Counted from the stretch's first letter, positions 9,786 through 18,513 are shown. The stretch is DNA of 64,000 bases from a candidate division KSB3 bacterium (GCA_002748425.1 PDSJ01000011.1:124001-188000), one strand, 5' to 3'. Notes: generated by a model not told the origin, from the letters alone. Numbers and translations are program-made.

Positions 9786-12047
9786 ATGCGTGTAAAAATT
9801 AGTATCGTTGCCGGCTCTGCCAGGGGGCAATATTTTGTGTTTGATAAGCCGGATCGCTTCCTGTTCGGACGAGCGTTAGACGCACGGGTCTCGTTGCCCA
9901 ACGATCCGTATGTGTCACGACAGCACTTTTTGCTGGAGATTTCGCCGCCGGCTTGCAAGCTCACCGATCTCGGGAGCAAAAACGGTACCCTTGTCAATGG
10001 CATCAGATACGGAGGACGTAACGTGTCGGCTGAAAGGGGCCGACACGCTCCAGACGCCCTGCGGGATGTTGTCCTGAATGACGGTGATACAATTGTCGTT
10101 GGTGACACGCAGATGAAGGTACAAATTCTGGATCTGCCTGCGCCCCAGACGAAAGATGAGCCAGGGACGTCCGACCCATTGCCTGAAGGAAGTCGCGATC
10201 AAAAGCAGGAGCATTCAAGCCCGATGGAGATATTAGGAAAACTGCTGAGAGATGCGGCTAAACCACACGAAGCATCAAAGCCCAAACAGCAAGAACGCCT
10301 GCAAGCGCCTTCCCCTGTCTCATCTCGAAAATCCGGGCGGGATTTTCCAACAATTGACGGGTACGAGATTGAGAGAATAATCGATCGTGGCGGGATGGGG
10401 ATTGTCTATAAAGGCGTCAATTCTAAGACAAGACGACCGGTTGCGATTAAAGTAATGCTTCCTCAAATGGCCACCAATCCCGACAATATTTACACGTTTA
10501 AACGAGAGATCGATGTCACACGCCAACTGCAGCATCCCAACATCGTCCAGCTTTACGATCACGGAAAAACCCGAAATGTATTATATTTTGTTCTGGAATA
10601 TATATGCGGCATGAATTTACACCAGTTTCTGGAACAGCGGGGAAGGCCATTGCCGCTTGATGAAGCGGCATCTCTCATGCTCGATTCTCTCGATGGGCTT
10701 GCTTATGCGCATTATGCTGCGGTTCAGGTCAAAATTGCCAAAGGGAAGCTGGAAAACTATATTGGCATCGTTCACAGAGATTTAAAACCACAAAATGTAC
10801 TGTTGGACCATAACGGGAGGATCTGGCAAGCCAAAATTTCGGACTTCGGCATCTCCAAAAGTTTTGAGTCTGCAGGTTTTACAAACATCACGAAACCGGG
10901 TGAAGTGTTGGGAACCCCCATGTATTGGCCGCGAGAACAAATTACACATTACAAATACCTGAATCCCGCTACTGATGTCTTTTCAATTGCCGCAGTATTT
11001 TACGAAATGCTAACGGGGAGATGGGTTCGTGAAGGCTTTGAAGCCCTCTTCGAACGTTGTAAAAAACAGCGCCGCGTAGCAGCGATCTCGGATTATATGC
11101 AGATTATTGTCGGCAACCCTGCAATTCCGATACGACAATGCAATCCATCACTTCCAGGGTCAGTTGCCAAGGTGCTCGACCGTGCGCTCTTAGAAGCCGA
11201 AGTCCCCTATGATGAACGTAAAATGCGCAACGCGTTGGCACAATTGCGTTACCCTGACGCAAAAGCCTTTAAACATGCGCTGCAACAGGCTTTTGAAGAG
11301 TCAGGCTTGAGCACAGAGCGTATCCATGAAGCGCGACTCCGTCTGGGGGCTGACAGACAGAGCTCGCCACGTCCTCCTCTTAATGCGTCCATGAAAAAGT
11401 CCAAAAGGTCAGGCAACGCCCAAAAGGTAAAAAACCTACAGGAAAATCTGGCCGGGAAGAAGGCTGAAGGGACCGTTTTTTTCTCAAGCGCACAAGGCTC
11501 TCCGAATTCTAAGGAAGTCGCCTTATTGGTTTATGGCATAGAGGAATTGTCAGATTATCTTTGCAACATCGGAGACACGTATTTTTCCAAAACGATCAGC
11601 AGACTTTATAAACGTGTCCGCCAGCACAAGTCTTCTTCGGATGTCATGCTCATCAAATCCACAACTGACGGCTTCTTAGCCGTCTTCTCCTCAATGCCGT
11701 CAGCCTTCTCCCTCGCCGTGTCATTCCTTAGAGACCCCATTCAGGCTGATGTGCAGAACCGGATGGCGTTACATTGGGGAGCTGTCAAACTCACCGAGGA
11801 CGGCGACGTCCTTGGAGTAGAAGTTCATCGAGTCTTTCGGATCGAAGCTATCCAGATGCCCGATCAGGTCAATTCTGATTATGACGGCCTTCCCATCCCT
11901 GCTACCAATCGAATCGTCATGACTGAACCCGCGTTGAAACAATTACAGAAACCCCAACGCTCCGTATTTCACTATGCAGGCCAATACGCGTTAAAAGGGT
12001 TTAGCGAACCTTGCCCGCTCTGGGTCCTGCATAAACGTTCCAGATGA
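9786..12047 (+). CDS. FHA - Ser/Thr protein kinase - degenerate cyclase-like protein
   Basis: 753 residues, a paralogue of the gene at 1874. FHA domain at about 1-120 (FGRA, SRQH, GSKNG), a linker without the zinc ribbon of the paralogue, then a kinase domain (about 195-520) with complete catalytic signature: DRGGMGIVY loop, VAIKV lysine, HRDLKPQN (D332) and DFG (D353). The C-terminal region (about 575-753) aligns with a class III cyclase fold, but the first metal-type Asp is Gly (G584, VYGIEELS) while the second remains (D628 in TTDGF), so cyclase activity is unlikely. A strong aggagg lies 10 bases before the ATG at 9786; an out-of-frame ATG at 9782 opens only six codons. Kinase and cyclase losses are thus reversed relative to its paralogue. 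Confidence 0.93.
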   Translation: MRVKISIVAGSARGQYFVFDKPDRFLFGRALDARVSLPNDPYVSRQHFLLEISPPACKLTDLGSKNGTLVNGIRYGGRNVSAERGRHAPDALRDVVLNDGDTIVVGDTQMKVQILDLPAPQTKDEPGTSDPLPEGSRDQKQEHSSPMEILGKLLRDAAKPHEASKPKQQERLQAPSPVSSRKSGRDFPTIDGYEIERIIDRGGMGIVYKGVNSKTRRPVAIKVMLPQMATNPDNIYTFKREIDVTRQLQHPNIVQLYDHGKTRNVLYFVLEYICGMNLHQFLEQRGRPLPLDEAASLMLDSLDGLAYAHYAAVQVKIAKGKLENYIGIVHRDLKPQNVLLDHNGRIWQAKISDFGISKSFESAGFTNITKPGEVLGTPMYWPREQITHYKYLNPATDVFSIAAVFYEMLTGRWVREGFEALFERCKKQRRVAAISDYMQIIVGNPAIPIRQCNPSLPGSVAKVLDRALLEAEVPYDERKMRNALAQLRYPDAKAFKHALQQAFEESGLSTERIHEARLRLGADRQSSPRPPLNASMKKSKRSGNAQKVKNLQENLAGKKAEGTVFFSSAQGSPNSKEVALLVYGIEELSDYLCNIGDTYFSKTISRLYKRVRQHKSSSDVMLIKSTTDGFLAVFSSMPSAFSLAVSFLRDPIQADVQNRMALHWGAVKLTEDGDVLGVEVHRVFRIEAIQMPDQVNSDYDGLPIPATNRIVMTEPALKQLQKPQRSVFHYAGQYALKGFSEPCPLWVLHKRSR

Positions 12048-12280
12048 TATCTGTGCCGGGACTGGCGGCACATGCTGCTTTTCGGCCGCTACTCCAGATT
12101 CCCATGCAGAACACATTGAGAAAAAGCTCTTGACAGAAAGAGCACTGTCATCGTTCCATTTCCCTGTTCTGTATCGCTGATCTGAGCTCACGATCGACAG
12201 CGCGGAACGGCGTCGTGTCACGCAGACGATTTGAGACAAACAGGGCCAGAAGTTTGGCATAGTAAGGGAGAAAATCTATT

Positions 12281-12724
12281 ATGAACATCGGATTAGGAAG
12301 CGATCATGCCGGATTTGAGCTGAAAGAATATTTGAAAAACTATTTGCAGGACAATTTTCCTGACCTCACGATTATCGATTTCGGAACGCATGACACGACC
12401 TCAACGAGTTACGCCATTTATGGGAAGAAAGTCGCTCACGCTCTCGTACAAGGGGAGATCGAGAGGGGAATCGTTATCTGCGGAAGCGGCCTGGGCATTT
12501 CAATGGCTGCCGGAAAAGTCAAAGGCGTTCGAGCCGCCCTCTGCCACGACGAATACACAGCGCGCATGAGCCGCTTGCACAATGATGCCAATGTGCTTGC
12601 GATAGGAGGCCGTATCATCGGAAAAGGTCTGGCGCAGGAAATGGTGACGGTCTGGCTGAAAACTGCGTTTGAAGGAGGGCGCCATCAGACACGTGTCGAA
12701 CAAATCGAAGCTCTGGCAGAATAG
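12281..12724 (+). CDS. rpiB: Ribose-5-phosphate isomerase B (RpiB/LacAB family)
   Basis: 147 residues, typical length. It interconverts ribose-5-phosphate and ribulose-5-phosphate in the non-oxidative pentose phosphate pathway. Family signatures are clear: GSDHAGFELK at the N-terminus, DFGTH, the active-site loop ICGSGLGISMAAGK with its cysteine, the RAALCHDEYTARMSRLHNDANVLAIGGR segment read in parts, and a C-terminal FEGGRHQTRVEQI. LacA/LacB isomerases are related, but the CGSG loop and lack of other galactose genes favour RpiB. A good ribosome site (gggag) precedes the ATG and a strong hairpin follows the stop. It is a stand-alone gene that faces the - strand subtilase unit. Confidence 0.97.
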   Translation: MNIGLGSDHAGFELKEYLKNYLQDNFPDLTIIDFGTHDTTSTSYAIYGKKVAHALVQGEIERGIVICGSGLGISMAAGKVKGVRAALCHDEYTARMSRLHNDANVLAIGGRIIGKGLAQEMVTVWLKTAFEGGRHQTRVEQIEALAE

Positions 12725-12744
12725 AGCGAGCGTTTCTTGGCCAT

Positions 12745-12785
12745 AATACGCTGTCAGACAGCGACAAACTGCCTGACAGCGTATT
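12745..12785. terminator. Hairpin terminator between convergent rpiB and subtilase unit
   Basis: A perfect 13-bp stem (12745-12757 with 12773-12785), extended inside by three more pairs after one mismatch, lies 20 bases after the rpiB stop and 12 bases from the stop of the opposite-strand gene. The T-tract is short, so it may serve both directions or act mainly as an RNA 3' hairpin. Confidence 0.75.
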
Positions 12786-12797
12786 TCAAGGCAATCT

Positions 12798-13010
12798 TCA
12801 TGCCACAGAATCTATTTCAAAAATCGGCCCGATGTTAGCAGTGCTCATGACATCTTCCCTCACCTTGCCGGAAATTGTCGCTTGCTTCCCATCCTGATAG
12901 AGTTCAGCATCCCCGCCGACGATTTCGTAATGCGCACCGTCTGTCGTTTCGAATTCCCAGCACCCTATGCCAATGTCCCTGAATTTCACGATTCCATTCA
13001 GTGTTTTCAT
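12798..13010 (-). CDS. Small conserved-looking protein, possibly OB-fold-like
   Basis: 70 residues with no cysteines in a metal pattern and no membrane segment. Predicted to be mostly beta strand (GIVKFRDIGIGCWEFETTDG, HYEIVGG, ATISGKV, FEIDSV), resembling short OB-type or SH3-like barrels; I do not recognise a named family. Its ATG overlaps the stop of the subtilase gene by four bases (ATGA), which indicates translational coupling, so the two are expressed together. It could be a small binding partner or inhibitor of the protease, but that is only suggested by coupling. A strong hairpin follows. Confidence 0.7.
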   Translation of the reverse strand: MKTLNGIVKFRDIGIGCWEFETTDGAHYEIVGGDAELYQDGKQATISGKVREDVMSTANIGPIFEIDSVA

Positions 13011-14797
13011 GAAGTTTTCCCCGCGAAGACCGCCAGCACGAAACAGAGCACTCCGTTGCCGAGCAGCCAGAGTTTATCGAACAGAAACGTCCCAGGAATG
13101 TAAATGACGTTTGCCAGAGAAAAAAAGGTATCAACAAACAGATGACTTGCCATGCCCAGCGTAAAACCGACGGCAAAGACCTTTCCGCGCTTCATTCCCA
13201 GTAAAGCGACGATCAACACAAAAGGTAGCAACGCACTATGGAAAAAAGGATTGATTGCCGAACATGACGCTCCCCCAAAAATCCGATCAAGATTAGCAAA
13301 GGGGGAACTCAGCACATGAACCCAAGAGGACGGCAGAAAACAACGAGGCAGCCACTGAAGAACAAAGAGACCAGATGAGGAGAGCAGCATTGCCAGTGAG
13401 AACAAAAAGGAAAAGAGTTTACCATAGCCGTCTGAGCGTTTCAGCAGCTTAAAATACGCAATCGCAAAACCGACACCCGCCAGAAAGTATAGCATGCTTT
13501 CCCTGAAATTGAACGAAGAGGCTGTACGATTCTTCGCTTCAGCTTCTTCGTTCAGGTCTTTTGCAAGACGAACTGCGGCAGCGGCATTGACGATACCCGC
13601 GCCGAATTTTGCACTGTCTCCTCGTGAATCAGCCGATTCAAGAAGGATTTTTTCAATCGCCTCAGGTTCTTTGACGCCGACAGAGACCAACAACGCCGCA
13701 ACCCCAGCGACATGCGGCGCTGCCATTGAAGTGCCCTGAAAATATTCATACGTATCAACCAGGGGCTTCGCTCGACCAATCGTGTTTTGAAGAATGCCGT
13801 CTTCTTTCCGTTCGCGTGTATTGCCGCCGGGGGCCGCAATATCAGTGCCGCTACCATAGTTGGAGTACGGAGCCAAGCGCCCATCCGGTCCAACCCCGGC
13901 CACACCGATCGCATACGGATAAGCCGCTGGATAACTTGCTCTACTCCGGCCTTCATTTCCGGCGGCACAGATAATCGTCACGCCCTTTTGGTGCGCATAG
14001 GCAATCGCATCCCGCATTAAGCGGCTTGCTGCGCCGCCTCCAAGACTCATATTGATCACATGGGCGCCGTGGTCGGCAGCGAAGCTAACCGCTTCGGCAA
14101 TATCGGCAATATTGCCGAAACCATATCGATTCAACACCTTCAAAGGCATGATCGAGGCGTTGTACGCGATACCGGCCACGCCGACTTTGTTATGCGTGGA
14201 TTGTGCGATCGTTCCTGTCACATGGGTGCCGTGGGCATTTTCATCGTTGGGATGTTCGTCATCTTCGACGAAATCGTAACCCGGCACAAATGTGGTTGTT
14301 GCCAGATCCGGGACCTGTCGAAAGACTTTTTTTCCCTGCTGATAATCTTCATAAGCGACTCCGGTATCGATCACCGCAACGATTGCGCCATGTCCGTCCG
14401 CCTCTTCCCAGGCGTCTTCCATGTCGATCATCTGCATATTCCATTGTTCGTAGTAGCGAGGATCATCAGGAGTCAAATACGTCTGATACAGATAGTTCGG
14501 TTCGGCATATTCAACCGCATCAAGGTCCGTCAAGACGCGCATGAGATCTGAACACTCATCAGGAGACATATCCCCAACCGGGAAACGCATGATGTTTTCT
14601 TCGCGTGAGAAAATACTATTAAACTCTAACGCAATTCCATACCGCTCGCCAATGCGCTGGATCGTCTCCTGCTCAATCCGGTCACCGAAATTCACAATAA
14701 TTTCATCAAAGTCTCCTTTAGCTGCCACCGATGCCTCGGAAAACCCCAACAGCAGGGAAAGCATCAGCAGCCATGCTCCTGTATACATCTGTTTCAT
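13007..14797 (-). CDS. Subtilisin-like (S8) serine protease with C-terminal membrane domain
   Basis: 596 residues. An N-terminal signal peptide (LLMLSLLLGFSEASVAA) is followed by an inhibitor-like prodomain (about 30-105), then the S8 catalytic domain with the full triad: Asp in VIDTGVA, His in HGTHVTGT and Ser in GTSMAAPHVAG; the oxyanion Asn region AAGNEG is also present. The last 170 residues hold several hydrophobic helices (LYFLAGVGFAIAYFKLL, LFSFLFSLAMLLSSSGLFVL, ALLPFVLIVALLGM, GVLCFVLAVFA), so the protease is probably membrane-anchored with the catalytic domain outside the cytoplasm. The membrane part contains HS and DTFF segments recalling membrane metal-hydrolase folds, which is uncertain. 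Good ribosome site (aaggaga) before the ATG; four-base overlap with the next gene. Confidence 0.95.
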   Translation of the reverse strand: MKQMYTGAWLLMLSLLLGFSEASVAAKGDFDEIIVNFGDRIEQETIQRIGERYGIALEFNSIFSREENIMRFPVGDMSPDECSDLMRVLTDLDAVEYAEPNYLYQTYLTPDDPRYYEQWNMQMIDMEDAWEEADGHGAIVAVIDTGVAYEDYQQGKKVFRQVPDLATTTFVPGYDFVEDDEHPNDENAHGTHVTGTIAQSTHNKVGVAGIAYNASIMPLKVLNRYGFGNIADIAEAVSFAADHGAHVINMSLGGGAASRLMRDAIAYAHQKGVTIICAAGNEGRSRASYPAAYPYAIGVAGVGPDGRLAPYSNYGSGTDIAAPGGNTRERKEDGILQNTIGRAKPLVDTYEYFQGTSMAAPHVAGVAALLVSVGVKEPEAIEKILLESADSRGDSAKFGAGIVNAAAAVRLAKDLNEEAEAKNRTASSFNFRESMLYFLAGVGFAIAYFKLLKRSDGYGKLFSFLFSLAMLLSSSGLFVLQWLPRCFLPSSWVHVLSSPFANLDRIFGGASCSAINPFFHSALLPFVLIVALLGMKRGKVFAVGFTLGMASHLFVDTFFSLANVIYIPGTFLFDKLWLLGNGVLCFVLAVFAGKTS

Positions 14798-15030
14798 ACG
14801 AAATCTCTCCTTGTTTTTACACGCTCTTATAGAGACACGTCAGCAAAAAAATCAAGAAAATTGAACAGCACGATAAATTTTTCTTTTTCCTTGACCGTTT
14901 CTGCTGACGTACAATAGAATGTATTATCGTGAATTCTTGCTTGTATGCCATCTATTGTGTTTCTGACAATAAAAATTTTGGCGGAATATTCGCGTCCTGT
15001 GCCTGTCACCCCTTTTTGGGGAGAAACTAG

Positions 15031-15294
15031 CTGGACGTGATCGTCACGATTGCCGATCACACGAAACTCATTGCTTTCAACGCCTCGAGTCTCATCGGCT
15101 TGACAAGCAGGATTCGCCAGCACATTGCCAATATGCAACGCTCGGTTCAAAACGTGGACGAATCTTTCGAAAGCAGTACCGAGCGCATCCGGCAAGGTGC
15201 CGAACATAGGGCTCAGACAACCAAATGGCTGCACGCCATGTTAAACGGAACGACGCAGACCCAGGGCGAGCATTCCAGCTTGACCCTTTTATGA
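15031..15294 (+). pseudogene. Remnant of a methyl-accepting chemotaxis protein signalling domain
   Basis: The translated stretch after the TAG at 15028 reads LDVIVTIADHTKLIAFNAS, very like the chemoreceptor core (I..IA.QTKLIAFNA.), but the usual hairpin continuation (EAARAGE...) is missing. It jumps to a helical region (SRIRQHIANMQRSVQ, ESSTERIRQGAEHRAQTT) like the descending arm of the same domain. The N-terminal sensor, membrane segments and HAMP domain are absent. I read this as a decayed chemoreceptor with an internal deletion. A short functional protein from the GTG at 15037 cannot be excluded but has no evident ribosome site. Confidence 0.6.
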
Positions 15295-15306
15295 AGGAGA
15301 AAAACA

Positions 15307-16230
15307 TTGGACAAGAAGAAAGATTCACTCCTCCCAACCATAGGAGTCATTGTCGCCACATTACTCTGGAGCACATCCTTCATCTCAATGAAACTGGCGC
15401 TAAGAGCTTACCATCCGATGACGATGATCTTCGGACGCATGGCCATTGCGTCGCTTGTGTTCCTGCTGTTTTCTAAAAAATTACGTCAGTGCCGGTATCA
15501 TAAAGGCGATTGGAAATACCTGCTGCTGATGGCTCTTTGTGAGCCCTGCTTCTATTTTGTTTTCGAATCGTACGCGATGCTCTACACAACCGCATCACAG
15601 GCCGGGATGGTGTCTTCCCTGATGCCGCTTCTCGTGGCATTTGGCTCAACGCTTCTGCTGAGAGAACGCCTTGGCCCGACAACAATTCCAGGGCTCTTGA
15701 TTGCCATCAGCGGAATTGGGTTGATCAGTTTTCAGGGAGTCGCCACTGAAAGCGCTCCGAATCCTTTATGGGGGAACGGTCTGGAGTTTATCGCGATGGG
15801 CTTTGCGGCAGGCTATACCATCCTCGGGAGATTCTTGGGAAGGCGTTACTCAGCCTTTGTACTGTCTGCAAGCCAGATGTTCATCGGCACTCTGTTCTTT
15901 CTGCCGATGCTCTTTCTGCCGTCCACACAACTGCCGACAACATTCGCGCTGGTGCCGACTCTTTCGATCTTCTATCTCGGGGCCTTTGTCTCGTTCGGGG
16001 CCTACAGCCTGTTCAATTACGGGCTGCAGAACATTCCTGCCAGTCAGGCATCAGTCTTTATTAATCTGATCCCGGTCTTTTCCGTCTTCTTTGCCTGGCT
16101 CATTTTAGAAGAATCCCTCACAAGATTTCAGAGTGTTGGAATGCTTATTGTCTTATGTGGAGTCTCGATCTCCACATGGAATCCGCGACGACGCCAACTT
16201 CGCTTAAGGAGCAGCCACTCCCCTGTCTAG
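15307..16230 (+). CDS. DMT-superfamily transporter (EamA type)
   Basis: 307 residues with about ten hydrophobic helices arranged as two EamA repeats (for example IGVIVATLLWSTSFISMKLAL in repeat 1 and SLFNYGLQNIPASQASVF in repeat 2, the latter being the usual signature of the second repeat). Such inner-membrane proteins export metabolites or amino acids; the substrate is not predictable. The start is a TTG at 15307 placed about eight bases after a strong aaggag. The basic tail (RRRQLRLRSSHS) is cytoplasmic. The following methyltransferase gene begins just after the stop if its internal ATG is used. Confidence 0.93.
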   Translation: MDKKKDSLLPTIGVIVATLLWSTSFISMKLALRAYHPMTMIFGRMAIASLVFLLFSKKLRQCRYHKGDWKYLLLMALCEPCFYFVFESYAMLYTTASQAGMVSSLMPLLVAFGSTLLLRERLGPTTIPGLLIAISGIGLISFQGVATESAPNPLWGNGLEFIAMGFAAGYTILGRFLGRRYSAFVLSASQMFIGTLFFLPMLFLPSTQLPTTFALVPTLSIFYLGAFVSFGAYSLFNYGLQNIPASQASVFINLIPVFSVFFAWLILEESLTRFQSVGMLIVLCGVSISTWNPRRRQLRLRSSHSPV

Positions 16231-16238
16231 ACGGGGAC

Positions 16239-17108
16239 ATGAATAAGGATGTGGACGTGTCAAAGCGATATAAGCCCGACGGGCAGGCAACTCGCGGCAA
16301 AACCGCCTGCAACCGTCTCCGACGGGTTGATACTTTTCTCATGCGCTACGATCCGGGGCTTATCACCCGGCAGCGCGGAGCATATCGCAGCGCTTTATTT
16401 GTCGATCTGGGCTACGGGGCCAATCCAATGACGACGCTCGAAAGCGCTGAACGGCTTCGGCGTTTGAATCCGAACTTAGCAGTATTGGGAGTCGAGATCG
16501 AGGCAGCACGTGTCGCCGCCGCCAAGCCATACGAAAATCATCAAACGTTTTTCCGTCTCGGTGGATTTAACCTGCCGTTGGAAACCGGGGCAGACGGTCG
16601 CCCAGAGCGTGTCCGTCTGCTTCGGGTCTTTAATGTGCTGCGGCAATATCAAGAAGAGACTGTTGCCCATGCTTACGAAATGCTTGCCCCTTACGTGCTG
16701 CCCGGTGGCTTGCTGATCGAAGGGACCTCCGATCCTTTCGGGCGTATCTGGGTCGCAAATCTGGCGCGAAGAGCTGTGGATGCAGACGTCTGGACGATGG
16801 AAGCGCTCGTGTTCAGCACCAATTTCCGGATTCCCTTTGAACCACGAGACTTTCAAACTATCCTGCCCAAAAACTACATTCACCGCGTTGTACCGGGAGA
16901 AGCGATTTATGATTTTTTTCAGAGCTGGAAACACGCCGCCCGTGAAACCCGGAGCATACACGCCTGGGGGCAACGTCAATGGTTCAGCGCTGCTGCCCGT
17001 CATCTGGTCAAACGCGGCTATCACATCAATCTGCGGCGTAAATGGTTGACAAGGGGCTGGCTGATCTGGAAGCCGCAGACAGACGTCGCAAGCGTCGCAG
17101 ACATTTAA
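16239..17108 (+). CDS. Class I SAM-dependent methyltransferase-like protein
   Basis: About 289 residues from the ATG at 16239; an upstream in-frame ATG at 16155 would overlap the transporter by 76 bases and adds residues without family character. After RLRRVDTFLMRY comes FVDLGYGANPMTTLESAERL, which contains the glycine-rich SAM-binding loop, then VLGVEIEAARVAAAKPY, whose acidic residue follows strand 2, and FRLGGFNLPL, FNVLRQY and LPGGLLIEGTSDPFGR. This pattern matches a family of uncharacterised bacterial methyltransferases; the substrate is unknown. Its stop overlaps the stop of the convergent nitroreductase gene. Confidence 0.85.
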   Translation: MNKDVDVSKRYKPDGQATRGKTACNRLRRVDTFLMRYDPGLITRQRGAYRSALFVDLGYGANPMTTLESAERLRRLNPNLAVLGVEIEAARVAAAKPYENHQTFFRLGGFNLPLETGADGRPERVRLLRVFNVLRQYQEETVAHAYEMLAPYVLPGGLLIEGTSDPFGRIWVANLARRAVDADVWTMEALVFSTNFRIPFEPRDFQTILPKNYIHRVVPGEAIYDFFQSWKHAARETRSIHAWGQRQWFSAAARHLVKRGYHINLRRKWLTRGWLIWKPQTDVASVADI

Positions 17109-17707
17109 AACGCGCCCTGTTTCCAGAGTTCATCAAGCCTCTTTCTGGGTGAGGGCTTTTCCCGCACAGCCACATCGTCCGGCAGTTTGTCCGGCGTATC
17201 GAGCACACCGATCGTGAAGCCGCAAATCACGTCAAATTCATCTTCAGGGATGTGGAATTCCTTGTACACAGCAGATGTTCTGATACCCGCCATCCCATGC
17301 GTATACAACCCCAGCATTCTGGCCTGCATCGTAAGGGCCATCCAGGCTGCGCCGGTGTCGAATTGCGCCCAATTGTTCGGACTCCCGTTATGCGCAAAAT
17401 GTTTTCGAGCGAGAATAAAACCGATCAGCGATGTATTTACAGCCCACTGCTGATTCTTCTTTGCCAACAAGCCCAAAAATTTTTCAAAATCCTCCTTACC
17501 ACTGGAAGTCAGGAATATCCAGGGCTGATCGTTAAAAGACGACTGCGCCCACCGTGCAGCGTCAAAAATCAGCTTAAAGGTTTCTTGAGGGATCTCTGTT
17601 TTCTGATAGGAGCGAGGAGACCAGCGCTGGTAGAATAATTCGTTCACACCTTCTGCCGGATCCCGTTGGCTGTAATCGATGATATAATTATCTTTATAGT
17701 GTTCCAT
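17105..17707 (-). CDS. Nitroreductase-family flavoprotein
   Basis: About 200 residues from the ATG at 17707 (MEHYKDN); the longer reading from 17761 adds a hydrophobic stretch not typical of the family. FMN-dependent nitroreductase-fold proteins reduce nitro compounds, quinones or similar substrates with NAD(P)H. Visible signatures are RWSPRSYQ near the N-terminus (FMN phosphate contact), AARWAQSSFNDQPWIF, and GAAWMALTMQARMLGLYTHGM. The C-terminus DKLPDDVAVREKPSPRKRLDE follows the usual pattern. It is monocistronic and converges with the methyltransferase. The physiological substrate is unknown. Confidence 0.93.
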   Translation of the reverse strand: MEHYKDNYIIDYSQRDPAEGVNELFYQRWSPRSYQKTEIPQETFKLIFDAARWAQSSFNDQPWIFLTSSGKEDFEKFLGLLAKKNQQWAVNTSLIGFILARKHFAHNGSPNNWAQFDTGAAWMALTMQARMLGLYTHGMAGIRTSAVYKEFHIPEDEFDVICGFTIGVLDTPDKLPDDVAVREKPSPRKRLDELWKQGAF

Positions 17708-18221
17708 TGTGTACGTGAAATACCAGAATCCACAGAGCAATGGAGGCCAGGAGCCTGTCACAACTTCAGGATTCTCGTCCTCAATGACTAATATGAAATT
17801 ATCTCCTGCTATGTACGGCTATCTCGCAGAAAGGTCAAGAATTTTCTGTGTTTTTCACCATCATGCCGCGATACAAGACCTGAATCACTTCCCGCAACAA
17901 TCCCGACACGCCGTATGAGCTCAGAGCCTCTCAACAAAATCACCCCTGTATTCTCTTGACAATATTCCTCCTGTTTTAAGAAGATATGTCCGTATAAACT
18001 CCATGAAATAACACGTGAATGTGACAGCAGCAACGGGAGAAGTCTTCACCGTGTTTTCACTCCTCTTTACCAACAGATTAAAAAGCCAGACACTTTTTAA
18101 CACATTTCAGCAAATCGCCTTTGCCGGGCGGACGAAATAAAGAGGCGGCAGCGAAAAGAAGAACGGGATATGACGAATTCTTCTTTCAGCATACCTGTCT
18201 CCAGAGCTGTCCACGAAATTT
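17708..18221. other. Gene-free stretch upstream of the hydrogenase operon
   Basis: About 510 bp with no supported gene; short open frames here lack ribosome sites and family character. A TTGACA hexamer at 17957-17962 lacks a convincing -10 partner. The region should carry the promoters of the nitroreductase (- strand) and of the hydrogenase operon (+ strand). Confidence 0.5.
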
Positions 18222-18494
18222 ATGCGACCAGAAGAACCCAAAAAATGTTTATATATCTGCATGGGATCAGCCTGCCATCAATTAGGCGTTTATGAGGTCT
18301 TACCCAGGATTCAGGAACTCATAACATACTATAGACTCGATGTGTCCGTTGAGCTGAAAGGTTCGTTTTGCCTCGGCCCCTGCTCCGATGGAATCATTAT
18401 GAAATTTGGAAGCAATCTGTTCACTCATATCCGGCCAGAAAATGTAGACGATAAATTTGTCCTGGAGATTCTGCCCCAACTGAAGACCGCTTGA
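18222..18494 (+). CDS. Thioredoxin-like [2Fe-2S] ferredoxin, hydrogenase-operon type
   Basis: 90 residues. The thioredoxin-like ferredoxin signature is clear: CMGSAC (C-x4-C) near the start and CLGPC (C-x3-C) about 35 residues later, the four cysteines that bind one [2Fe-2S] cluster in NuoE-like proteins. It is far shorter than full NuoE and lacks its N-terminal helical domain. Such small proteins head multimeric [FeFe] hydrogenase operons, where they are thought to pass electrons or sense redox state. The PAS protein follows 19 bp downstream. No clear ribosome site precedes the ATG. Confidence 0.9.
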   Translation: MRPEEPKKCLYICMGSACHQLGVYEVLPRIQELITYYRLDVSVELKGSFCLGPCSDGIIMKFGSNLFTHIRPENVDDKFVLEILPQLKTA

Positions 18495-18513
18495 CCCAAG
18501 GAGCGAACAAAAT

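Noticed and set aside
5194..9830. Many long - strand frames across the WD40 gene
   Set aside because: They are by-products of the repetitive WD40 coding sequence (antisense of RLW/SGS repeats) and lack ribosome sites.
14827..15234. 135-residue - strand frame opposite the chemoreceptor remnant
   Set aside because: Its 5' half is antisense to a recognisable chemoreceptor fragment and there is no ribosome site. Only the last 60 residues look protein-like (perhaps PilZ-like), too weak to call.
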